A DNA stretch of 11,008 bases from JAENVT01 sp031412355 (lineage in GTDB: Bacteria; Actinomycetota; Acidimicrobiia; Acidimicrobiales; Ilumatobacteraceae). Under the pieces are notes generated by a model. That model had not been told where the DNA came from, made no database searches, and saw only the letters and a list, made by a program, of their open reading frames with translations. The translations under genes were made by a program, and so were the position numbers. Position 1 is the stretch's first letter. The number at the start of each line of letters is the position of its first letter. This document shows positions 1-5,872 of this stretch, piece after piece. The DNA is taken from positions 1 through 11,008 of the forward strand of contig JANOCR010000344.1 of assembly GCA_031412355.1 (NCBI GenBank). Reading direction: 5' to 3'.

Positions 1-37
1 GCCTCGCCTACCCGCTCACCGCGCAGGAGATTGCTAG
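1..37 (+). other. Left-edge leader of the operon
   Basis: These bases lie before the first complete gene. One reading frame is open from base 2 to a TAG at 35-37, immediately before the ATG at 38, so they could be the last 11 codons of an upstream gene in the same operon. That tail is too short to assign to a family. No promoter can be seen in so short a stretch. Confidence 0.3.
25..30 (+). promoter_or_regulatory. Ribosome binding site of the LLM oxidoreductase gene
   Basis: AGGAGA lies 7 bases before the ATG at 38. It is a good match to the Shine-Dalgarno consensus at normal spacing and supports that ATG as the start. Confidence 0.75.
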
Positions 38-1069
38 ATGGACTTTGGCGTTGTACTCCAAACCACTCCTCCGTCTGCGCGTGTCATCTCACTCGCTCAA
101 CGGGCTGAGAGCTACGGGTTCTCTCATGTGTGGACATTTGATTCGCACATCCTTTGGCAGGAGCCGTACGTCATCTTCAGCCAGATCCTTTCCGAGACTC
201 GCAAGGTGATCGTCGGGCCGATGGTCACCAACCCGGCCACTCGCGACTGGACTGTCACCGCCAGTGTGTACGCCACCCTCAATGAGATGTTCGGGAACCG
301 CACGGTGTGCGGCATCGGACGTGGGGACTCGGCTGTTCGGCTCACCAACGGGGCACCCACCACACTCGCGACGCTGCGCGAGGCCGTGCATGTGATCCGA
401 GAGCTGGCGAATGGGCGAAGCGTCGAGTACAAGGGCTCGCAGCTGCGCTTCCCATGGTCGACCGGCAGCGAGCTCGAGATGTGGATCGCTGCCTACGGGC
501 CGAAGGCGTTGGCCCTCACGGGTGAGGTCGGCGATGGTTTCATCCTGCAGCTTGCCGATCTGTCGATTGCCGAGTGGACGATCGGCGCTGTGCGCGATGC
601 CGCCGCAGCGGCCGGCCGCAACCCCGACGAAGTCACCATCTGCGTCGCCGCACCCGCCTATGTCACCGACGGCACCCCCGAGGGTCTCGCCCACGGACGC
701 GACCAATGCCGCTGGTTCGGTGGGATGGTCGGCAATCACGTCGCCGACATCGTCGCACGGTACGGCGACCACAGCGGCGCCGTGCCGCAAGCGCTGACCG
801 ACTACATCAAGGGACGCCAGGGGTACGACTACAACGAGCACGGCCAGGTCGGCAACGTACACACCCAGTTCGTACCCGACGACATCGTCGATCGCTTCTG
901 CATCGTTGGTCCTCTCGGCACGCACATCGATCGGATGATGGCGTTGAAGGACCTTGGCGTCGATCAGTTCAGCATCTACCTGCAACACGACGACAAGGAC
1001 CACACCTTGCAGGTCTACGGCGAGAAGGTCCTGCCGGCCGTCTTGGAAACGGTCAAGGCCAAGGCGTGA
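38..1069 (+). CDS. LLM-class (luciferase-like) F420/flavin-dependent oxidoreductase, probable TIGR03842 family
   Basis: This is a 343-residue cytoplasmic enzyme of the bacterial luciferase-like superfamily, a TIM barrel that uses coenzyme F420 or reduced flavin. Visible family features are the N-terminal strand MDFGVVLQT, a GFSHVW segment at about residues 27-32, GIGRGDSA at 92-99, and YGPKALALTGEVGDG at 153-167, which in this superfamily lies by the cofactor phosphate. Length and motif pattern fit the TIGR03842 (CPS_4043-like) group, which as I recall often sits beside hydantoinase/dihydropyrimidinase genes and ABC transporters; the four transport genes that follow agree. The ATG at 38 is set by AGGAGA 7 bases upstream. 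The stop overlaps the next gene's GTG by 4 bases, so the two are translationally coupled. The substrate is unknown. A role in reducing or oxidising a heterocyclic ring is inference, as is the choice of F420 over FMN. Confidence 0.9.
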   Translation: MDFGVVLQTTPPSARVISLAQRAESYGFSHVWTFDSHILWQEPYVIFSQILSETRKVIVGPMVTNPATRDWTVTASVYATLNEMFGNRTVCGIGRGDSAVRLTNGAPTTLATLREAVHVIRELANGRSVEYKGSQLRFPWSTGSELEMWIAAYGPKALALTGEVGDGFILQLADLSIAEWTIGAVRDAAAAAGRNPDEVTICVAAPAYVTDGTPEGLAHGRDQCRWFGGMVGNHVADIVARYGDHSGAVPQALTDYIKGRQGYDYNEHGQVGNVHTQFVPDDIVDRFCIVGPLGTHIDRMMALKDLGVDQFSIYLQHDDKDHTLQVYGEKVLPAVLETVKAKA

Positions 1070-1998
1070 CGGCGGTTGACAGCGTACCGACCGAGGTGCG
1101 CGCCGTGCCGCGCGCCTCGCGATACGGGCATCTTCGACGCGTCAGACGAGCGGCGATGTTCGTTCTGTCGATGGTGGTCGTAGCGGCCGGGTGGGAGCTC
1201 TACAAGACGCTGGGGCCCGAAGACGGCGGCAGCGTTCTGGGGTGGAAGATCCTGCCTCGGGCGAAGGATCGCGTCATGCCGCACGTGACCGACATCTTGT
1301 CCCGGTTCGCCGATCCGCTCAGCAGGTCGTCTGACGAATCCGTGTTCTCGGTCGTGCTGAAAGCGGTCGGTTACTCGTTCCGCTTGGTCCTGGCCGGGTT
1401 TGCGATTGGTTTGATCGCGGGGGTCTTGCTTGCTGTCGTCATGACCAGGTTCCGGATTGCCGCGCGGGCCGTCCTGCCGTACCTGGTGATCTCGCAGACC
1501 ATTCCCCTGATCGCGCTCGCCCCGCTGATCGTCAGTTGGGGCGGCAAGCTCGAGATCGGCGGCCTTGTCTGGGAGCGCTGGATGTCGGCGTCGCTGCTCG
1601 GCGCGTTCCTGACGTTCTTCCCGATAGCCGTCGGAACCCTGCGCGGGTTGCAATCTCCATCGGCATCGTCGCTCGAGTTGATGGACAGCCTGGCCGCGCC
1701 ATGGCGCAGCACGCTTTTCAAGCTGAGATTCCCCGCGGCGTTGCCGTTCATGATTCCCGCACTGAAGTTGGGTGCGGCCGGCGCAGTGATCGGCGTTGTG
1801 GTGTCGGAGATCTCGACCGGACTGCGCGGCGGTATCGGGCGGCTGGTGATCGAGTTCGGCCGAGCGACCACCAGTGATCCGGCGATCGTGTACACGGCCG
1901 TCATCGGCGCAGCGGTCTTGGGTCTACTGATGGCCGGTCTGGTCTCTGTTGTCGACGTGGTGTTGATGCGCAATCGTCCGCGCGAGGTCGCAGCATGA
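1066..1998 (+). CDS. ABC transporter permease (BPD inner-membrane family, SsuC/TauC/ThiX-like), first of two
   Basis: This is a 310-residue inner-membrane subunit. The frame is open far upstream inside the oxidoreductase gene, but protein-like composition begins only after the GTG at 1066, which overlaps the preceding stop as GTGA. No good Shine-Dalgarno site is visible, so initiation probably depends on coupling; the ATG at 1156 is a less likely alternative. A basic cytoplasmic leader (about 1-30) precedes the first membrane helix (about 31-46). A hydrophilic loop of some 45 residues follows, then a group of helices from about 100 to 300. The cytoplasmic EAA-type coupling loop is at about 204-227 (ELMDSLAAP...FPAALP) and should contact the ATPase encoded next. 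The gene is about 50 residues longer than its partner permease, mostly in the N-terminal leader and the first loop. Family assignment is secure; the substrate cannot be read from the permease. Confidence 0.92.
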   Translation: MTAVDSVPTEVRAVPRASRYGHLRRVRRAAMFVLSMVVVAAGWELYKTLGPEDGGSVLGWKILPRAKDRVMPHVTDILSRFADPLSRSSDESVFSVVLKAVGYSFRLVLAGFAIGLIAGVLLAVVMTRFRIAARAVLPYLVISQTIPLIALAPLIVSWGGKLEIGGLVWERWMSASLLGAFLTFFPIAVGTLRGLQSPSASSLELMDSLAAPWRSTLFKLRFPAALPFMIPALKLGAAGAVIGVVVSEISTGLRGGIGRLVIEFGRATTSDPAIVYTAVIGAAVLGLLMAGLVSVVDVVLMRNRPREVAA

Positions 1999-2795
1999 AC
2001 GCGGTCGAGGTCGACGGTCTCAAGAAGGTGTTCAACCAGGGCAAGAGCAGCCAGGTCGACGCCTTGGTCGACATCGACCTTGTCATTCGGCCCGGTGATT
2101 TCGTCACGCTGATCGGTCCGTCGGGCTGCGGCAAGAGCACGTTGCTCCGCTTGATCGCCAACCTCACCGAGCCCTCGGCAGGATCGATCACCGTCAACGG
2201 CAAGTCGGCCAAGCAGGCCAGACTCGATCAGGACTACGGGATGGCATTTCAGCAGGCCGGATTGTTCGACTGGCGCACCGTGGCCAAGAACATCGAGCTG
2301 CCGCTCGAGTTGAAGGGCTGGGATCGCGACAAGCGTCGTGCCCGTTCCGCAGAGATGCTCGAGCTGGTCAAGCTTCCCGAGTTCGGCCCGTACATGCCGT
2401 GGCAGCTCTCCGGTGGCATGCAACAGCGAATTGCAATCGCCCGCGCACTCGCCGCGCACCCACCACTGTTGCTGATGGACGAACCGTTCGGTGCCCTCGA
2501 CGAGATGACGCGCGAACACATGCAGGCCGAGTTGTTGCGCATCTGCTCCGAGACCGGCACGACCGTCATCTTCGTGACTCACTCCATCCCGGAGGCGGTC
2601 TATCTGTCGAGTCGAGTCGTGGTGATGTCGCCGCGCCCCGGTCGCATCACAGCTCTCGTCGATGTTCCGCTCGGCGGCGAGCGCAGCGAGGACACCCGCG
2701 AGGATGCCTCGTTCTTCGCCAAGATCACCGAAGTACGCGAGGCGTTGCGGGGCGCCGAGTTCGAGCCGACGGCTCGGGGGATCGAGGACCGATGA
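1995..2795 (+). CDS. ABC transporter ATP-binding protein (SsuB/TauB/ThiZ-like)
   Basis: This is a 266-residue cytoplasmic ATPase that should power the two neighbouring permeases. All nucleotide-binding motifs are intact: Walker A GPSGCGKST (41-49), Q-loop glutamine in AFQQAGLFDW (about residue 86), signature LSGGMQQ (138-144), Walker B LLLMDEP (158-164) with the catalytic glutamate, D-loop GALD (167-169 region) and switch histidine in FVTHS (196). The motif LMDEPFGALDEMTR is typical of the nitrate/sulfonate/taurine/pyrimidine importer ATPases. Its ATG overlaps the stop of the upstream permease (ATGA at 1995-1998), and its own stop overlaps the next permease start in the same way. This tight coupling suggests balanced production of the membrane complex. 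Confidence 0.96.
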   Translation: MNAVEVDGLKKVFNQGKSSQVDALVDIDLVIRPGDFVTLIGPSGCGKSTLLRLIANLTEPSAGSITVNGKSAKQARLDQDYGMAFQQAGLFDWRTVAKNIELPLELKGWDRDKRRARSAEMLELVKLPEFGPYMPWQLSGGMQQRIAIARALAAHPPLLLMDEPFGALDEMTREHMQAELLRICSETGTTVIFVTHSIPEAVYLSSRVVVMSPRPGRITALVDVPLGGERSEDTREDASFFAKITEVREALRGAEFEPTARGIEDR

Positions 2796-3583
2796 GCCGC
2801 CGCGCATCGACGCTGGTCGCCGGAATCGGCCCACCGGTTCTCTTCGGAGTCCTGTTGCTGGGGATCTGGGAGGCGATCGTGCGCGGGTTCGACCTCAAGC
2901 CGTACTTCCTCGTGCCGCCCAGTGACATCGGCGCCCGGTTCGTCGACAACTGGGGCAACATCTGGGAAGCGATGCGCGTGTCGGGCACCAATGCGGCGAT
3001 CGGCTTGGTGCTCGGGTCGATCGTCGGGATCCTGATGGCGTTCCTGCTCAGCCGGTTCAGGGCTCTCGACGAACTGATCACCCCGATGTCGATCGCCATC
3101 AATGCCATCCCTGCGTTCGTGCTGGTGTCGGTGTTCAACAACATGTTCTCGACGACCAGTGACGTTCCTCGCCGCCTGATGGTCACCTTGGTTGTTTTCT
3201 TCGTCGTGTTGGTCAACGTCACCAAGGGGCTCCGCCAGGTCGACTCGACCCACGCCGAACTGATGCGCTCGTACGCTGCGAGTGACTGGGAGGTTCTTCG
3301 CAAGGTGCGGGTACCGAACGCGATCCCGTATCTGTTCACGGCACTGAAAGTTTCCGCGCCACTTTCGGTCATCTATGCCTACGTGTCGGAGTACTTTGGC
3401 GGTGCACAAAACGGATTGGGTAGCCGCATCGCCAGTAACATCGCCAATTCGAAGAACGCCGTGGGGTGGGCCTACGTACTCGGGGCATGCTTGCTGGGTC
3501 TGGGGTTCTATCTGATCTCCATCGCCGTGGAAGCCACCGTCACACCCGGTGGTAAAGCACAACGAAATCGGGACGGCTCGTGA
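2792..3583 (+). CDS. ABC transporter permease (BPD inner-membrane family), second of two
   Basis: This is a 263-residue inner-membrane subunit of usual length for the family. The ATG at 2792 overlaps the ATPase stop (ATGA); the same frame is open further upstream, but that part is a shadow of the ATPase gene. A first helix lies at about residues 12-30, followed by the short segment YFLVPPSDIG typical of these permeases and a set of helices from about 65 to 248. The EAA-type coupling loop is at about 156-180 (ELMRSYAAS...VPNAIP). Two different permeases in one operon imply a heterodimeric channel, whereas many relatives (TauC, SsuC) use one permease as a homodimer. The tail is basic and cytoplasmic. 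The next gene starts 58 bases later. Confidence 0.93.
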   Translation: MSRRASTLVAGIGPPVLFGVLLLGIWEAIVRGFDLKPYFLVPPSDIGARFVDNWGNIWEAMRVSGTNAAIGLVLGSIVGILMAFLLSRFRALDELITPMSIAINAIPAFVLVSVFNNMFSTTSDVPRRLMVTLVVFFVVLVNVTKGLRQVDSTHAELMRSYAASDWEVLRKVRVPNAIPYLFTALKVSAPLSVIYAYVSEYFGGAQNGLGSRIASNIANSKNAVGWAYVLGACLLGLGFYLISIAVEATVTPGGKAQRNRDGS

Positions 3584-3604
3584 TCCCACGTGCCGCACAC
3601 AAGA

Positions 3605-3627
3605 CCTATTGGACACCGGTCCATAGG
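3605..3627 (+). other. Bulged hairpin in the gap before the binding-protein gene
   Basis: CCTAT (3605-3609) pairs with ATAGG (3623-3627), and GGAC (3611-3614) pairs with GTCC (3619-3622). T3610 is bulged and the loop is ACCG. The stem is 9 bp and touches the 5' edge of the G-rich ribosome binding site that follows. It has no T-run, so it is not a clear terminator. A role in processing, stability or translation of the binding-protein message is inference. Confidence 0.5.
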
Positions 3628-3634
3628 GGGAGGA
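3626..3634 (+). promoter_or_regulatory. Strong ribosome binding site of the binding-protein gene
   Basis: The run GGGGGAGGA includes GGAGG at 3629-3633, 8 bases before the ATG at 3642. It is among the strongest sites in the window and fits the need for excess binding protein over membrane subunits. Its first two G bases are also the end of the hairpin stem just upstream. Confidence 0.8.
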
Positions 3635-3641
3635 AACAGCA

Positions 3642-4898
3642 ATGAGGAAACAACGAATCAAGGGAGCAATTGTTGCCGCAGTTGTGCTGTCATTCGTCGC
3701 CGCCGCATGTGGTGACGACGACGAAGCCACCTCGTCGGACACGACTCCTGCCGCCGCCACGGACGCGCCAGCGGCAGACACAGCGGCCCCTGCCGATACT
3801 CAAGCACCGGCCGACACGCAAGCTCCGGTCGCGACCGACGGTGCGGCCGGAACGGTGGAGGAGTGCACCACGCCCACGCCGGTGAAGTTGCAGCTGCAAT
3901 GGGTGACCCAGGCGCAGTTCGGCGGATACTTCGCCGCGCAGGACCAGGGCTTCTACGAGGCGCAGTGCCTCGACGTCACAATCCTCGAAGGTGCTGTCGA
4001 CATCGTTCCACAGACGGTGCTGGCCAACGGCGACGCCGACTTTGCCATTGCATGGGTGCCAAAGGCACTTGCCAGCCGCGAGGCGGGCGCCGACATCGTC
4101 GACATCGCCCAGGTCTTCCAGCGATCGGGCACCTTGCAGGTCAGCTTCAAGGACAAGAACATCACGTCGCCGGCCGACTTCGCAGGAAAGAAGATCGGCA
4201 ACTGGGGCTTCGGAAACGAGTGGGAAGTGTTCGCAGCGATGACCAAGTCCGGCATCGATCCGGCGTCGGTCGAGAACGTCGCCCAACAGTTCGACATGGT
4301 CGGCCTGCTCGAGGGTGACATCGATGCTGCAGAAGCAATGACTTACAACGAGTACGCGCAAGTGCTCGAAGCGATCAACCCGGACACAGGCGAGCTGTAC
4401 ACACCCGAGGATTTCAATGTCATCTCGTACGAGGAAGAGGGCGTCGGCATGTTGCAGGACGCGATCTGGGCCGACGGAACTCGCTTGTCGGATCCGGAAT
4501 ACACCGACACTGCGGTGCGGTTCGTTGCGGCGTCGTTGCAAGGTTGGGCGTATTGCCGGGACAACGCCGACGCATGCGCACAACTGGTGACCGACAAGAA
4601 CTCGATTCTCGGGCTCACCCATCAGAAGTGGCAGATGAACGAGATCAACAAGCTCATCTGGCCCGCTGAGGGCGGTGTCGGCGCCATCGACCAGGCCGCC
4701 TGGGATCGAACGGCCACGCTGTCGCAGGAGACGAAGAACCTCGAGGGCGGCACGGTGCTGACCAAGGCCCCCGACGCCGATGCCTTCACCAACGACATCG
4801 TCACTGCGGCCCACGGGCTGCTCGAGGAGATGGGCATTGACATCAACGGTGCAGACTTCACACCCGCAACCATCACCTTGACTGAAGGCGGCGCCTGA
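3642..4898 (+). CDS. ABC transporter substrate-binding lipoprotein, NMT1/THI5-like
   Basis: This is a 418-residue extracytoplasmic receptor for the transporter encoded just upstream. The N-terminus is a lipoprotein signal: basic MRKQRIK, a hydrophobic core, and lipobox VAAAC with Cys23 as the expected lipidated residue. An acidic, Ala/Thr/Pro-rich linker (about 24-74) follows, with repeated APADT units near 49-62, probably spanning the cell wall. The ligand-binding domain begins at about residue 80 with KLQLQWVTQAQFGGYF and DQGFYE, the hallmark start of NMT1/THI5-like proteins (relatives bind formylaminopyrimidine, riboflavin or other heterocycles). Cys75/Cys109 and Cys305/Cys312 in the exported domain may form disulfides. 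The ATG at 3642 has a strong ribosome binding site. The gene comes last in the operon and is followed by a terminator hairpin. Family assignment is firm; the ligand is unknown, with a pyrimidine- or hydantoin-like compound the best guess from context. Confidence 0.94.
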   Translation: MRKQRIKGAIVAAVVLSFVAAACGDDDEATSSDTTPAAATDAPAADTAAPADTQAPADTQAPVATDGAAGTVEECTTPTPVKLQLQWVTQAQFGGYFAAQDQGFYEAQCLDVTILEGAVDIVPQTVLANGDADFAIAWVPKALASREAGADIVDIAQVFQRSGTLQVSFKDKNITSPADFAGKKIGNWGFGNEWEVFAAMTKSGIDPASVENVAQQFDMVGLLEGDIDAAEAMTYNEYAQVLEAINPDTGELYTPEDFNVISYEEEGVGMLQDAIWADGTRLSDPEYTDTAVRFVAASLQGWAYCRDNADACAQLVTDKNSILGLTHQKWQMNEINKLIWPAEGGVGAIDQAAWDRTATLSQETKNLEGGTVLTKAPDADAFTNDIVTAAHGLLEEMGIDINGADFTPATITLTEGGA

Positions 4899-4920
4899 CC
4901 AGCGCGTCACGTTCAAGCGC

Positions 4921-4954
4921 AGAAGGGCGGGTCGACGTGTCGGCCCGCCCTTCT
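4921..4954 (+). terminator. Hairpin terminator of the transporter operon
   Basis: AGAAGGGCGGG (4921-4931) is a perfect 11-base inverted match to CCCGCCCTTCT (4944-4954). The 12-base loop can pair further (T4932-G4943 wobble, then CGA with TCG), leaving a tetraloop. It starts 22 bases after the binding-protein stop. The downstream side lacks a clear T-run, as is common for high-GC actinobacterial terminators, so efficiency is uncertain. Confidence 0.8.
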
Positions 4955-4960
4955 CGCGTT

Positions 4961-5818
4961 GTGTCATCCGCACCATGGACCTTCGTGGTGCTGTGGAGCA
5001 CCGGATTCGTCGTGGCGCGCTACGCCACCAGCGATACCGGGCCGGTCACGTTTCTTGCTGTGCGAATGGTGCTGGCCGCGGCGCTGTTGGCCGTAGTGGC
5101 GAGGCTGCGCTCGGCTCCTCGAGTCGAGCGCCGGCTCGTTCCCTGGGTGGTGCTGGCAGGGGTCGGCATGCACGTGCTGTACCTGGGTGGGGTGTTCGTT
5201 GCCATCGACCGTGGGCTGCCCTCGGGCGTCAGCGCGCTGATCGCCGGATTGCATCCGGTCATCACCGCGTTGGCCTCGCGTCGGGTGCTCGGCGAGCGGC
5301 TGATCCGCATCCAGTGGATCGGCGTCGCGCTGGGTTTCGCCGGTGTGGCCGCAGTGGTCGTCGATCGCCTGGTCACGCGCTCGACGGGGGTGACAGCGAT
5401 GACGATGGGAGCTTCGGCCATCAGCGTGTTGGGCATGGCTGGTGGCACCCTGGTGCAACGGAAGAAGTGCTCGACGATGCCGCTGCTGTGGGGCACGGTC
5501 GTTCAATACGCCTCGGCTGCGGTTGTGTTTTTGCTGCTTGCGCTTTCGTGGGAACGCATCGACTTCCGAATCACCGGCCGATCAGTGTTCGCCCTGCTCT
5601 GGGCGGTCGTGGTGCTGTCGATTGCCGCCATCTTGCTGATGCTCTGGCTGCTGCAACGCAGGGCTGCCTCGCAGGTCACCAGCCTGTTCTTCCTGACGCC
5701 GGCCCTGAGCGCCATCGAGGGCGCTGTGCTGTTCGGTGAGCGGCTCGGGTTCTTGGCGGTCGTCGGATTGCTGATTTCGTTGGTCGGTGTCGCCTTTGTC
5801 ACCCGGAAGGCGATATAA
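4961..5818 (+). CDS. EamA/DMT-superfamily transporter
   Basis: This is an integral membrane protein of about 285 residues with the two tandem EamA halves expected of ten-helix drug/metabolite transporters. The first half opens with PWTFVVLWSTGFVVARY, a typical start of this family. The second half ends with SLFFLTPALSAIEG and LFGERLG, the conserved helix pair before the last membrane segment. Substrate prediction within this superfamily is unreliable; export of a metabolite or amino acid is plausible. The reading frame opens with GTG at 4937, but that codon lies in the loop of the preceding terminator hairpin, so I prefer GTG 4961, which puts the family's WTFVVLWS motif a few residues from the N-terminus. 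GTG 4985 is a third option. No clear Shine-Dalgarno site precedes any of them. The gene is probably transcribed apart from the transporter operon, or by read-through. Confidence 0.88.
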   Translation: MSSAPWTFVVLWSTGFVVARYATSDTGPVTFLAVRMVLAAALLAVVARLRSAPRVERRLVPWVVLAGVGMHVLYLGGVFVAIDRGLPSGVSALIAGLHPVITALASRRVLGERLIRIQWIGVALGFAGVAAVVVDRLVTRSTGVTAMTMGASAISVLGMAGGTLVQRKKCSTMPLLWGTVVQYASAAVVFLLLALSWERIDFRITGRSVFALLWAVVVLSIAAILLMLWLLQRRAASQVTSLFFLTPALSAIEGAVLFGERLGFLAVVGLLISLVGVAFVTRKAI

Positions 5819-5830
5819 CGTCTGTGCGAG

Positions 5831-5853
5831 CGGGATGGCAACGAGGCCACCCG
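5831..5853 (+). other. Bulged hairpin between the EamA gene and korA
   Basis: CGGG (5831-5834) pairs with CCCG (5850-5853), and TGGC (5836-5839) pairs with GCCA (5846-5849). A5835 is bulged and the loop has six bases. The 8-bp stem ends 5 bases before the korA ribosome binding site. It may be a weak terminator for the EamA gene or a leader element of korA. No T-run follows. Confidence 0.45.
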
Positions 5854-5858
5854 TCTGC

Positions 5859-5867
5859 GGGAGGAGG
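5859..5867 (+). promoter_or_regulatory. Strong ribosome binding site of korA, deciding its start
   Basis: GGGAGGAGG lies 5 bases before the ATG at 5873. A GTG at 5867 is in the same frame and would add two residues, but it overlaps the ribosome binding site itself, so the ATG is the better start. Confidence 0.85.
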
Positions 5868-5872
5868 TGCCC

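Noticed and set aside
574..1065. Upstream extension of the first permease frame inside the oxidoreductase gene
   Set aside because: The extension is Arg-rich shadow translation with no membrane or domain character; the GTG at 1066 with the GTGA overlap explains the true start.
2399..2791. Upstream extension of the second permease frame inside the ATPase gene
   Set aside because: The stretch overlaps conserved ATPase motifs in another frame and has low-complexity Arg/His-rich composition; the ATGA overlap at 2792 is the natural start.
1371..2834. A 487-codon open frame on the - strand across the first permease and the ATPase
   Set aside because: It is rich in Arg, Gly and Asp with no domain, and the + strand encodes clear transporter subunits over the same bases.
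3584..3641. A riboswitch (TPP or FMN type) before the NMT1/THI5-like receptor gene
   Set aside because: The gap is only 58 bases and holds one simple hairpin, too short for a TPP or FMN aptamer, and no conserved core is seen.
3772..3831. Short repeats in the binding-protein gene as a possible tandem-repeat element
   Set aside because: They encode APADT-like units in a lipoprotein linker and differ at the DNA level; a low-complexity spacer explains them without a mobile or CRISPR-like element.
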